A DNA stretch of 34,559 nucleotides, from contig JAFXUY010000044.1 of the NCBI GenBank assembly GCA_017524785.1, positions 1-34,559 of the forward strand, read 5' to 3'. The stretch comes from Bacteroidales bacterium. GTDB taxonomy: Bacteria; Bacteroidota; Bacteroidia; Bacteroidales; P3. How positions within the stretch are numbered: the stretch's first letter is position 1; each line of letters starts with the position of its first letter. Under the pieces are notes generated by a model. That model made no database searches, was not told the DNA's origin, and was given only the letters and a program-made list of their open reading frames with translations. The position numbers and the translations under genes were made by a program. This document shows positions 1 through 8,331 of this stretch, piece after piece.

Positions 1-633
<633 letters not shown>

Positions 634-651
634 GGTCTCCCCGCCTGCTGC

Positions 652-738
652 GGAAATCATGGAAATCTTGGAAATAGATTACACAAGATAAATTTCCAAA
701 GATTTATTAGGACCTGCAAATCTTGTGAAATTCAAGAT
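652..738 (+). repeat. atpD-atpC spacer: 9-nt tandem repeat and two small hairpins
   Basis: The 150-bp AT-rich spacer between atpD and atpC holds three 9-nt units starting GGAAAT (652-678). They overlap a potential hairpin (AAATCTTGGAAAT at 663-675 against ATTTCCAAAGATTT at 692-705). A second small hairpin follows (ATCTTG 720-725 against CAAGAT 733-738). No clear promoter is seen. It could influence mRNA processing between the two subunit genes, or be neutral repeat-derived spacer. Confidence 0.55.
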
Positions 739-783
739 AAATCAGATTTCAATGATTTCGCGAAGCGGTATAATAGAAAAAGC

Positions 784-1017
784 ATGAAAGTAAAGATAAC
801 GAAACCCGACAGCACGTTGTATGATGGCGAGGCATCGCTGGTGCAGCTGCCTGGTACAGGCGGCCTGTTCGAGGTGCTGAACAACCACGCCCCCATCATC
901 TCGTCGCTCGCCAAAGGCACGCTCCGCATCGTCACTACCGAGGGCGAGAAGACCTTCGATATCCGCGGCGGCGTGGTGAAAGGCCAGCAGAACGACCTGC
1001 TGATACTTGTGCAATGA
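784..1017 (+). CDS. atpC: ATP synthase F1 subunit epsilon (short form)
   Basis: This encodes the epsilon subunit of the F1 rotor stalk, 77 residues. It contains the N-terminal beta-sandwich domain, with the recognisable stretches GLFEVLNNHAPIISSLAKG and IRGGVVKGQQNDLLILV. It lacks the C-terminal helical hairpin that inhibits ATP hydrolysis in the roughly 135-residue proteobacterial form; short epsilons of this kind are usual in Bacteroidetes. It follows atpD in the same direction. Its TGA overlaps the ATG of the next gene by four bases (ATGA at 1014-1017), suggesting translational coupling to an amidohydrolase rather than to further ATP synthase genes, none of which are seen downstream. Confidence 0.93.
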   Translation: MKVKITKPDSTLYDGEASLVQLPGTGGLFEVLNNHAPIISSLAKGTLRIVTTEGEKTFDIRGGVVKGQQNDLLILVQ

Positions 1018-2123
1018 CCATAGGCAACGCTCTGCTCGACGGCAAGGCCGTGGATATCGTTGTCAACGGCCCGATTATCGAAAGCGTTACTCCCCATAGT
1101 CCATGCGCAGTCGACTGCGACGCGCATGGACTTTCTGTTTTCCCAGGTTTGTGCAACATGCACTCGCATGCGCCCATGACACTCTTCCGCGGCCTCGGCG
1201 ACGACCAGCCGCTTGACGTGTGGCTGAAAGACTACATCTGGCCCGCCGAGCAGAAGCTCACCGACGAGGCGGTGTATCAGGGCACCCTGCAGGCTTGCCG
1301 CGAGATGCTGGCATCGGGCACCACTGCCTTCAACGACATGTACTTCCGCCTGCCGGCAATGGCCCGAGCTGTTGCAGACAGCGGCATTATTGGAAGGTTG
1401 GGACTGAATATCTTCGGCGACGGCGACGAACTTGACGACCCCGAGGTGATAGACATGCTCTCGCATGGCGGCGGCAATGTCACCTACAGCATTGCTCCCC
1501 ACTCGGTGTACACCGTGAGCGAGAAAGGGTTGCGCTGTTCGGCCGAGATGTGCATGAAACTGGGGCTTCCGATGCACATACACATGAGCGAGACCCAGAA
1601 GGAGGTGACCGACTGCATTGCTAAATACGGCTGCCGCCCGTGGGAACTGCTGGATAGGCTCGGAATACTTGACTTGCTAGATTGTAACATCATTGCTGCG
1701 CACTGCCTCTATCTGTCGGACAATGAGATAAGTATCATGGGCAAACACCATGTTACAACTGTACATTGCCCCAATTCCAACCTCAAGCTGGGCAGCGGAT
1801 ACCGTTTCCCGATGTTGGAACTGATAGATGCCGGTGCCCGTGTCGCCCTTGGCACCGACGGTTCGGCCAGCAGCAACAATCTAGACATGATAGAGGTGAT
1901 GAAGACCGCCGCCCTGCTACAGAAAGGGTGGCGTGGCGACCCCACAGTAGTACCTGCAGGGCAGATACTCTCGCTGGCCACTCTGGGCCACACCATTTCG
2001 GCCGGACAGCCTGCATGCCTCTTCCTTGCCGACGTGAGGAGCCTCTCCGATTTGGTCTATGCCTCGCATGGCGACAGCGTGAGGATGACGATGGTCGCCG
2101 GTAAAATTGTTTTCAGAAATTAG
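1014..2123 (+). CDS. mtaD: Amidohydrolase, MTA/SAH deaminase family
   Basis: This is a metal-dependent cytosolic amidohydrolase (369 residues) of the family that deaminates 5-methylthioadenosine and S-adenosylhomocysteine to the inosyl products. Visible metal and active-site elements are the HxH pair at residues 50 and 52 (NMHSHAPMTLFRG), a second HxH at 188 and 190 followed by MSET, His230 in AAHC, and Asp282 in LGTDGSASSNN, in the order expected for the family. It is shorter than the typical 420-440 residues, with a trimmed N-terminal composite domain. The start ATG overlaps the atpC stop. The peptide-binding lipoprotein gene follows after 11 bp, so the genes probably form one transcript. 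Substrate cannot be fixed from sequence; guanine, cytosine or chlorohydrolase-like activities are alternatives within the same family. Confidence 0.82.
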   Translation: MTIGNALLDGKAVDIVVNGPIIESVTPHSPCAVDCDAHGLSVFPGLCNMHSHAPMTLFRGLGDDQPLDVWLKDYIWPAEQKLTDEAVYQGTLQACREMLASGTTAFNDMYFRLPAMARAVADSGIIGRLGLNIFGDGDELDDPEVIDMLSHGGGNVTYSIAPHSVYTVSEKGLRCSAEMCMKLGLPMHIHMSETQKEVTDCIAKYGCRPWELLDRLGILDLLDCNIIAAHCLYLSDNEISIMGKHHVTTVHCPNSNLKLGSGYRFPMLELIDAGARVALGTDGSASSNNLDMIEVMKTAALLQKGWRGDPTVVPAGQILSLATLGHTISAGQPACLFLADVRSLSDLVYASHGDSVRMTMVAGKIVFRN

Positions 2124-2134
2124 GAGTTAAACAA

Positions 2135-3712
2135 ATGAGACGTATTATATATTTGGTTGTTGTATTGGTGTTTATGGTTGCTTGCAACCGCCACAACCAC
2201 AGCGACAAGCAGATATTCCGCTATAACGAGTCGGCTGGTATAGCCACGCTCGACCCGGCATTTGCCAAAGACCAGAGCATCATCTGGCCCTGCCGCCAGT
2301 TGTACAACGGACTGATAGAGCTCGACTCAAACCTGCAAGTGCAGCCCTCGGTGGCCAAGAGCTGGACCATAAGCGACGATGGCTTGACCTACACCTTCAC
2401 CCTGCGCGACGATGTCTGCTTCCACAAGCATAGCCTGTTCGGCAACGCCGACAGCACACGGAATGTGGTTGCTTCCGATTTTGTGTACAGTTTCAACCGC
2501 ATACTCGACCCATCGGTGGCTTCGCCGGGAGTGTGGATATTCAGCGATGTGGAGAGTTTCGCGGCACCCGACGACAGCACCTTCGTCATCCGTCTTAAGC
2601 GCCCCTTCGCACCATTCCTGTCGCAGTTGGGCATGGTCTACTGCTCGGTGGTGCCACGCGAAGTGGTGGAGCACTATGGCAAGGACTTCCGCAACCACCC
2701 TTGCGGCACAGGCCCGTTCCAGTTCCAGTATTGGAAAGAAGGCGTGAAGCTGGTGATGCGCAAAAACCCGCTCTATTTCGAGCAGGGTCTCCCCTATCTC
2801 GACGCCGTAGCCGTCACCTTCATCGTCGACCGCCAGACGGTGTTTCTGGAGTTTGTAAAGGGCAACCTGGACTTCATGAACTCGCTCGACGCCAGCTACA
2901 AAGACGAGGTGTTGAATCAAGACGGCACGCTGAAGGCCAAGTATGCCGACCGAATAGATATGGTGAGCACGCCGTATCTGAACACCGAATATCTGGGTTT
3001 CAACATGGACGGCGACGACTCGCCGCTTAAAGACCGCCGCATCCGTCAGGCAATAAACCTAGGCTTCGACCGCCGCAAGATGATGCGCTACCTTCGCAAC
3101 AATATCGGCGAGCCGGGCGTCTACGGCTTTGTGCCGCGCGGCCTGCCAGGCAATGCTGAAGAGCCATTATACGAATACGACCCAGAGCGCGCCAAGGCGC
3201 TGCTTGCCGAAGCCGGACACCCCGACGGAAAGGGACTGCCGCGGCTGAAGCTATCCACCACAGCCAACTATCTTGACTTGTGCAAATACCTGCAGCAGCA
3301 GCTAGGCCTGTTGGGGATAGATGTGCAAGTAGACGTCAACCCTCCAGCGGCCCTTCGTGAGCAGATAGCCCAGGGCAAGGTAGAGTGGTTCCGTGGCTCG
3401 TGGGTGGCCGACTATCCTGATGCCGAGAACTACCTCTCGCTATTCTTCAGCGAGAATAAAGCTCCTGCCGGGCCAAACTACACACGCTTTGTGAGCCGCG
3501 ACTACGACCGCATATACCGTGCGGCACGCAGCGAGACCGACCCGGTGCGCAGGGTGCAGATGTACAAGGATATGGACCGTATGGTTATGCAAGAAGCCCC
3601 TGTCGTGGTGCTCTACTACGACCAGATACTGCATTTCACGCACAAGAACGTGCGCGGCTTGCGGTCGAACGCCATGAACACGCTCGACCTGCGATACGTG
3701 ACAATTGATTAG
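2135..3712 (+). CDS. Peptide ABC transporter substrate-binding lipoprotein (SBP_bac_5 family)
   Basis: This is a 525-residue solute-binding protein of the OppA/DppA type. The N-terminus is a lipoprotein signal with a lipobox ending VAC at residue 17, so the mature protein should be lipid-anchored. Family features are the early segment on placement of the ligand (IATLDPAFAKDQSIIWPCRQ), KSWTISDDGLTYTFTLRDDV, the central NTEYLGFNMD region, RQAINLGFDRRKMM, and a C-terminal QEAPVVVLYYDQ. Its length is normal. No permease or ATPase gene adjoins it, so it either works with a transporter encoded elsewhere or has another role. Its TAG (3710-3712) overlaps, tail to tail, the stop of prfB on the other strand. 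Confidence 0.9.
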   Translation: MRRIIYLVVVLVFMVACNRHNHSDKQIFRYNESAGIATLDPAFAKDQSIIWPCRQLYNGLIELDSNLQVQPSVAKSWTISDDGLTYTFTLRDDVCFHKHSLFGNADSTRNVVASDFVYSFNRILDPSVASPGVWIFSDVESFAAPDDSTFVIRLKRPFAPFLSQLGMVYCSVVPREVVEHYGKDFRNHPCGTGPFQFQYWKEGVKLVMRKNPLYFEQGLPYLDAVAVTFIVDRQTVFLEFVKGNLDFMNSLDASYKDEVLNQDGTLKAKYADRIDMVSTPYLNTEYLGFNMDGDDSPLKDRRIRQAINLGFDRRKMMRYLRNNIGEPGVYGFVPRGLPGNAEEPLYEYDPERAKALLAEAGHPDGKGLPRLKLSTTANYLDLCKYLQQQLGLLGIDVQVDVNPPAALREQIAQGKVEWFRGSWVADYPDAENYLSLFFSENKAPAGPNYTRFVSRDYDRIYRAARSETDPVRRVQMYKDMDRMVMQEAPVVVLYYDQILHFTHKNVRGLRSNAMNTLDLRYVTID

Positions 3713-4821
3713 CCTTCGGCCCCGAACTCCATGAGGTAAGCCTTGATGAACTCGTCGATTTTGCCGTCGAGCACACCGTTCACGTCTGATGTCTGGTAGT
3801 TGGTGCGGTGGTCTTTGACGCGGCGGTCGTCCATCACGTAGCTGCGTATCTGGCTGCCCCACTCTATCTTTTTCTGGCTAGCCTTGATTTTGTCTTTCTC
3901 CTCCATGCGGTGCTTCAGCTCGCGGTCGTAGAGTTGGCTGCGCAGCAGACGCATGGCATTTTCTTTGTTCTTGGGCTGGTCGCGCGTTTCAGTGTTTTCG
4001 ATAAGAATCTCTTCCTCCTCGCCTGTATAGGGGTCCTTATATTGGTAGCGCAGACGCACACCAGACTCCACCTTGTTGACATTCTGTCCGCCGGCGCCGC
4101 CGCTGCGGAAGGTGTCCCATGAGAGTTTCGACATGTCCACCACCACTTCTATAGAATCGTCTACCAGCGGTGTGACACTGACGCTAGTGAACGATGTCAT
4201 GCGCTTGCCCTGGGCGTTGAAAGGAGAAACGCGCACCAGTCGGTGCACACCGGTTTCGCTCTTGAGATAGCCGTAGGCAAAGTCGCCCTCAATCTGTAGC
4301 GTGCAACTCTTGATGCCGGCGCCGTCGCCGTCGAGCGAGTTGCAGACCACCACTTTGTAGCCGTGTGTCTCGGCATAACGAATGTACATGCGCATCAGCA
4401 TCTCGGCCCAGTCTTGGGCCTCCACGCCACCTGCACCGGCGTTGATAGAGAGCACGGCATCGAGGCGGTCGCTGTCGTTGCGCAGCATATTCTTGAACTC
4501 CAAATCTTCCACCTTCTTCTGTGTGACGGCAATCTGTGCCACAAGTTCTTCCTCGCTGGCGTCGCCGGCGTCGAAGAACTCGCCCATAACCTCGAGGTCG
4601 CCGCACGAGGTGTCGACATCCTTGAAGGCTGTAACCCACGTCTTCTTGGCGTTGATACCTTTCACCACCTTCTGGGCTTCCTTGGGGTCGTTCCAGAAGT
4701 CGGGGGCTTCGGTTTTCTTCTCCTCTTCTGCAATCCAAGCCTGAGTCTTATCAATGTCGAGGAATTTCTTAAGTGCCTCTTTGCGGGCAACAAGGTCTTT
4801 TATTTGTTCTTGGTTTGTCAT
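3709..4821 (-). CDS. prfB: Peptide chain release factor 2
   Basis: This is the class I release factor that recognises UGA and UAA and triggers peptide release. The start is placed at ATG 4821 (MTNQEQIKDL), giving 370 residues; the open frame extends to a TTG at 4845, but that would run into the RNA gene upstream. The RF2-specific recognition tripeptide SPF is at residues 199-201 and the catalytic GGQ at 244-246, within the usual SGGAGGQNVNK motif. Most RF2 genes have a programmed +1 frameshift near codon 25 at CTT TGA C. Here the corresponding bases read TTC CTC GAC and the frame is continuous, so that feedback loop is absent. The 5' leader is occupied by the SRP RNA gene, whose U-run ends 12 bases before the ATG. 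Confidence 0.96.
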   Translation of the reverse strand: MTNQEQIKDLVARKEALKKFLDIDKTQAWIAEEEKKTEAPDFWNDPKEAQKVVKGINAKKTWVTAFKDVDTSCGDLEVMGEFFDAGDASEEELVAQIAVTQKKVEDLEFKNMLRNDSDRLDAVLSINAGAGGVEAQDWAEMLMRMYIRYAETHGYKVVVCNSLDGDGAGIKSCTLQIEGDFAYGYLKSETGVHRLVRVSPFNAQGKRMTSFTSVSVTPLVDDSIEVVVDMSKLSWDTFRSGGAGGQNVNKVESGVRLRYQYKDPYTGEEEEILIENTETRDQPKNKENAMRLLRSQLYDRELKHRMEEKDKIKASQKKIEWGSQIRSYVMDDRRVKDHRTNYQTSDVNGVLDGKIDEFIKAYLMEFGAEG

Positions 4822-4833
4822 CTTAATAAAAAT

Positions 4834-4940
4834 AAAAAAGGGCAAGCTATTTATATCGCGCCGCTACAACCAAACACCCTTGCTGTATTCCTACCCTGGG
4901 GGATTCAATGGGAGCTGGCCGTATAAGACTTGCCCAATCC
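4834..4940 (-). ncRNA. ffs: Signal recognition particle RNA (4.5S-like)
   Basis: This is the small bacterial SRP RNA, the partner of Ffh in targeting nascent membrane proteins. The diagnostic distal hairpin is at 4881-4898 and reads CAGGGUAGGAAUACAGCA on the minus strand: 5' internal-loop CAGG, a GUA/UAC stem closed by a GGAA tetraloop, then the 3' internal-loop AGCA. This is the Ffh-binding arrangement of domain IV. The two ends pair as GGGCAAG (4929-4935) with CUUGCCC (4840-4846), followed at once by a run of six U (4834-4839) that would act as terminator. A consensus promoter lies just upstream. Counting from that promoter, the primary transcript may begin near 4982 and carry a small 5' hairpin (CAGGC-AUAG-GCCUG, 4950-4963) that could be trimmed. 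The exact ends are inferred. Confidence 0.9.
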
Positions 4941-4988
4941 TATGATATACAGGCCTATGCCTGCAAACGTCATCTCTCGTTCGGAATG

Positions 4989-5019
4989 CAAAGATACGAC
5001 ATTTTTCCGAAACGGCAAA
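4989..5019 (-). promoter_or_regulatory. Bacteroidetes promoter for the SRP RNA (and possibly prfB)
   Basis: Reading the minus strand, TTTG (5016-5019) is followed by a 19-bp spacer and TATCTTTG (4989-4996). This matches the Bacteroidetes sigma-ABfr consensus TTTG-N19/20-TAnnTTTG. It sits in the few bases after the miaA stop at 5025. Transcription would begin around 4982. Confidence 0.82.
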
Positions 5020-5024
5020 ATAAA

Positions 5025-5849
5025 TCAGTATTTTCTCATCCAGGTCAACTGCTTGCGGGCATAATGCCAAGTGTTGAGTTTTATCTGATTGATGGCATGT
5101 TCCAGGGAGTCGGAGCCTTCGATGACAGGGAAAAGCTCACGGTAGCCTACGGTGTTAAGGGTTGACAGATGGCGGAATTCGAGCAGCGAACGCACCTCGT
5201 CGAGTAGACCGGACTGCATCATGGCATCGACACGGTGGTCGATACGTCGGCGGAGCTCGTCGGAAGGAAGGCGAAGCACACGTACCTCGGTGTCGAAGGG
5301 TCGCGGAACGGTGGTCTGCTCGGCTATGATGGCGCTATAGGGTCGACCAGCGGTGAGGCACACCTCGAGTGCGCGCTGGAGGCGCACGGGGTTGCGGAGG
5401 TCGACACGTGCGTAGTAGTCGGGGTCGAGCAAGCGCAGCTGCGAACGTTTTTCCTCGATGGGCATAGCCTGCAACTGGCGGCGCAAATCGGCCGAAGGAT
5501 TGGGCAGCCGGGCCGGAGTGGCAAGCAGGGCATCGATATAAAGACCGCTGCCGCCGACGGCAACAACGGTGTCGTGCTTCTCGAACAGGTGGTCGACCTC
5601 GCGCATGGCATCCTGCTCGTAGTCGAAGATGTTATACGGCTCGGTGACCGAACGGCAGGCAATGAAATGATGCGGAGCGGCGGCGAGTTCGTCGGTTGTA
5701 GGACGTGCCACGCCGATGTTCATCTCGCGGTAGAACTGGCGCGAGTCGCACGATATTATCTCTGTGTCGAGTTGTTGTGCCAACTGAACAGCGTAGGCTG
5801 TCTTGCCTACAGCCGTAGGTCCGGCAATTATTATGAGCCGCTTGTTCAA
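5025..5849 (-). CDS. miaA: tRNA dimethylallyltransferase
   Basis: This enzyme adds a dimethylallyl group to N6 of A37 in tRNAs reading UNN codons. The start is set at TTG 5849, whose bases overlap the aroA stop (TTGA, 5846-5849). This gives 274 residues with the P-loop GPTAVGKT at residues 10-17 near the N-terminus, as the family requires. The alternative upstream start at 5879 is also TTG, and no ATG precedes the P-loop. Other family features are SCDSRQFYREMNIGVARPT (substrate and prenyl-donor region), GGSGLYIDALL and the C-terminal ARKQLTWMR. The protein stops five residues after ARKQLT, about 25-30 residues short of the usual end, so the last helix is missing. The stop lies immediately next to the ffs promoter. 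Confidence 0.93.
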   Translation of the reverse strand: MNKRLIIIAGPTAVGKTAYAVQLAQQLDTEIISCDSRQFYREMNIGVARPTTDELAAAPHHFIACRSVTEPYNIFDYEQDAMREVDHLFEKHDTVVAVGGSGLYIDALLATPARLPNPSADLRRQLQAMPIEEKRSQLRLLDPDYYARVDLRNPVRLQRALEVCLTAGRPYSAIIAEQTTVPRPFDTEVRVLRLPSDELRRRIDHRVDAMMQSGLLDEVRSLLEFRHLSTLNTVGYRELFPVIEGSDSLEHAINQIKLNTWHYARKQLTWMRKY

Positions 5850-7096
5850 GGGGCCAGCACTTTCTCGAATTCGTCCCAAAACTCGGGGAACGACTTGTCG
5901 ACAACCTCGGGGTTTTCTATCTTCAGGTCGGGGAATCGCAACTTGAGGGGTGCAAAGGCCATAGCAATGCGGTGGTCGCCATAGGTGTGCACCGCTTCGG
6001 TAGGCTTGAGTTGCGAGGGCAGGATGTGCAATTCGTCGTTGGTCGAATTGACGCGGCCGCCCATGCGTCGCAGTTCGGTGGTGATGGCCAGCATGCGGTC
6101 GCTTTCCTTGAGGGCTATGTTGCTCACACCTTTTAGGATTGTGCGCACACCGGCGGCGGCAGCGGCCACGGCAAAGGTCGGCACAAGGTCGGGACAGTCG
6201 ATGCAGTTGAACTGTACATTCTTCGACATCTCTCCCCCACCCTGTATGGTTATGCTTCGACCGGCAGCGCGGTAAGGCGAACGTACCTCGGTTGAGACAA
6301 CACCGAGCTGGCGGAAGAACGAGTCAGCGGCCGAATCGCCTTGGCACGAGTCGAGCTGCAAGCCCAGCAGGCGTATACGCTTCTCGGGCTGTAGAAGGGC
6401 CATGGTGTAGAAATAGGATGCCGACGACCAGTCGCGTTCGATGGTGATTGCTGCCGGAGGCAGTTTGCCCTGCTGTGGCTGCACATAATAGGTGCGTCCG
6501 TTGGACGAACGACGCACCTCGATGCCAGCCTGACGGAGGGCTTCGGCGGTCATTTCGATATAAGGACGCGAGGTTGGGCGTTGGGTCATGGTCAGGGAAA
6601 TGCCATCAGGCAAACGTGGAGCCACAAGCAGTAGTGCGCTGACGAACTGGCTGCTAAGCAGCGGATCGACGCTTACTGTACGTCGAACGGGCACGCTGCC
6701 CTGTATGTTGACAGGCAGGAAGCCTTCGTTCTCGGTACATTCGATGCGAAAACCCATCTGGCGGAGAGCTTCTATAATGGGAGCCATGGGGCGCTGGCGC
6801 AAGCGGGTGTCGCCGCTAAGAACATGATAGCCTGGAGTGATGGCCAGGAGTGGCATAAGAAATCGAGCCACAGAACCGGCATTGTCGCAATAATAAAGGT
6901 CACTGTTGCGATCGTCACCGTGGACAGCAAGAGAAGACTCGACCTGAGCAAGCAGACGACGCAGGAGGCGGGTGTCGCCAGAAGTGGAAAGCTTGCCAAT
7001 GCGGAAATGACTGCCAGTGACATGGTTTATCATGAGCCATCGGTTGCTCATGCTTTTTGATGCAGGGAGGTTGATTCTTATATCGTTGGTATTCAT
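5846..7096 (-). CDS. aroA: 3-phosphoshikimate 1-carboxyvinyltransferase (EPSP synthase)
   Basis: This is the sixth step of the shikimate pathway: transfer of enolpyruvyl from PEP to shikimate-3-phosphate. The protein has 416 residues. The N-terminal LPASKSMSNRW holds the conserved Lys14, Ser15 and Arg19. Later elements are NAGSVARFLMPLLA (in place of the more common GTAMRPL form), QRPMAPIIEALRQMG, DCPDLVPTFAVAAA with the catalytic Asp, KESDRM, and YGDHRIAMAFA. The sequence is divergent from proteobacterial AroA but complete. It lies 17 bp after the sigma-54 activator gene and overlaps miaA by four bases, so dnaG, the activator, aroA and miaA probably form one transcript. Confidence 0.94.
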   Translation of the reverse strand: MNTNDIRINLPASKSMSNRWLMINHVTGSHFRIGKLSTSGDTRLLRRLLAQVESSLAVHGDDRNSDLYYCDNAGSVARFLMPLLAITPGYHVLSGDTRLRQRPMAPIIEALRQMGFRIECTENEGFLPVNIQGSVPVRRTVSVDPLLSSQFVSALLLVAPRLPDGISLTMTQRPTSRPYIEMTAEALRQAGIEVRRSSNGRTYYVQPQQGKLPPAAITIERDWSSASYFYTMALLQPEKRIRLLGLQLDSCQGDSAADSFFRQLGVVSTEVRSPYRAAGRSITIQGGGEMSKNVQFNCIDCPDLVPTFAVAAAAAGVRTILKGVSNIALKESDRMLAITTELRRMGGRVNSTNDELHILPSQLKPTEAVHTYGDHRIAMAFAPLKLRFPDLKIENPEVVDKSFPEFWDEFEKVLAP

Positions 7097-7113
7097 ATCA
7101 AAACTAATAGACG

Positions 7114-8319
7114 CTATTCGCTAATTCCATACAGTTTTATCTTACGATAGAGCGACCGTTCGGAGATATGCAGTTCGTTGGCCGCCATTTTGCGGTTTCC
7201 GCCACTATGCTCCAGTGCACGGACAATGGCGTTGCGTTCACGGTCTTCAAGCGCCACAGGGTCGTCTTCGATTATCTCGGGAGTGACAAACTCCTCTTCT
7301 TCGCGTGTTGGCAGCTGATAGTGGGTGGAAGGCAGCATATTCTGTTTGGTGTCATTGCTTTGAACCATGCGACCAACCATCTGCCGCAGGTCGTTGATTT
7401 CCTGCCGCATCTCGCTAATCATCTGGCCCATTGACAGGGCTTTAAGCAGTAGCTCGCGATCAGTGACCGACTGTGCACTGCCAGCCTGCATGCCTGGCTC
7501 CACAACGGCAGGCATGCGTTCGGTGGGGATATAGGACAGATAGTTCTGCAGGATAGCCGGCGTGATGGTACGTTCGGTCTCGACAACGGCAATCTGTTCG
7601 GTGATGTTCTTCAGTTCGCGCACGTTGCCATACCACGGATAATCCATCATCATGCGTTTGGCTTCGTCGGTGAGGATTATGGGAGGCATGTGGTATTTCT
7701 CGGCCACATCGGACGAGAACTTTCGGAACAGCAACGGTATGTCGTCCTTACGTTCGCGGAGCGGTGGAAGATAAATAGACAGTTGGTTGAGACGGTAGTA
7801 TAGATCCTCGCGGAAGCGACCGTTGCGCACAGCCTTCAATATGTCAACATTTGTGGCCGCCACAACACGAACATCTATTTTCTGCGCCGTGCTGCTGCCA
7901 ACGGGCATTATCTCGCCATTCTCCAGCACTCGCAGCAGCTTGACCTGCATGGCCAGCGGTAGCTCGCCTATTTCGTCGAGGAATATGGTGCCGCCGTCGG
8001 CCTCTTCGAAGTAGCCCTTGCGGCTACGGTCGGCACCAGTGAAAGCTCCCTTTACGTGTCCGAAGAGTTCGCTCTCGATGGTACCTTCAGGAATAGCGCC
8101 ACAGTTTACGGAGATGAGTCCATGACCTTGACGCACATGCTTGCGAAGGCTGTTCTCATGTATGATTCGTGAGAAGACGTCTTTGCCGACGCCACTTTCG
8201 CCGGTGATAAGTATCGAGAGGTTAGTAGGTGCTACCTGGACGGCCTTGTTTAGGGCCAGCATCAGGCGTGGGTCGTTGCCTATAATGTCGTATCGTTGTT
8301 TCAGTGTCTGTATGTCCAT
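7114..8319 (-). CDS. Sigma-54 interacting AAA+ transcriptional activator
   Basis: This is an enhancer-binding protein of 401 residues that remodels sigma-54 RNA polymerase. The AAA+ domain starts almost at the N-terminus: Walker A GESGVGKD (40-47), the sigma-54 contact loop GAFTGA (91-96), Walker B TIFLDE (111-116), and the RFREDLYYRL arginine-finger region. A linker of about 80 residues contains a probable short coiled coil (MISEMRQEINDLRQMVGRM). The C-terminus is a Fis-type helix-turn-helix (GNRKMAANELHISERSLYRK). There is no N-terminal receiver, GAF or PAS domain, so regulation of its activity must come from another protein or from expression level, as in PspF-like activators. It is 12 bp downstream of dnaG. 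Target genes are unknown. Confidence 0.92.
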   Translation of the reverse strand: MDIQTLKQRYDIIGNDPRLMLALNKAVQVAPTNLSILITGESGVGKDVFSRIIHENSLRKHVRQGHGLISVNCGAIPEGTIESELFGHVKGAFTGADRSRKGYFEEADGGTIFLDEIGELPLAMQVKLLRVLENGEIMPVGSSTAQKIDVRVVAATNVDILKAVRNGRFREDLYYRLNQLSIYLPPLRERKDDIPLLFRKFSSDVAEKYHMPPIILTDEAKRMMMDYPWYGNVRELKNITEQIAVVETERTITPAILQNYLSYIPTERMPAVVEPGMQAGSAQSVTDRELLLKALSMGQMISEMRQEINDLRQMVGRMVQSNDTKQNMLPSTHYQLPTREEEEFVTPEIIEDDPVALEDRERNAIVRALEHSGGNRKMAANELHISERSLYRKIKLYGISE

Positions 8320-8331
8320 AGTGTATAAGTT

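Noticed and set aside
4822-4845. N-terminal extension of RF2 from TTG 4845
   Set aside because: The bases encode the U-run and closing stem of the SRP RNA; the residues are Phe/Ile-rich and absent from the family.
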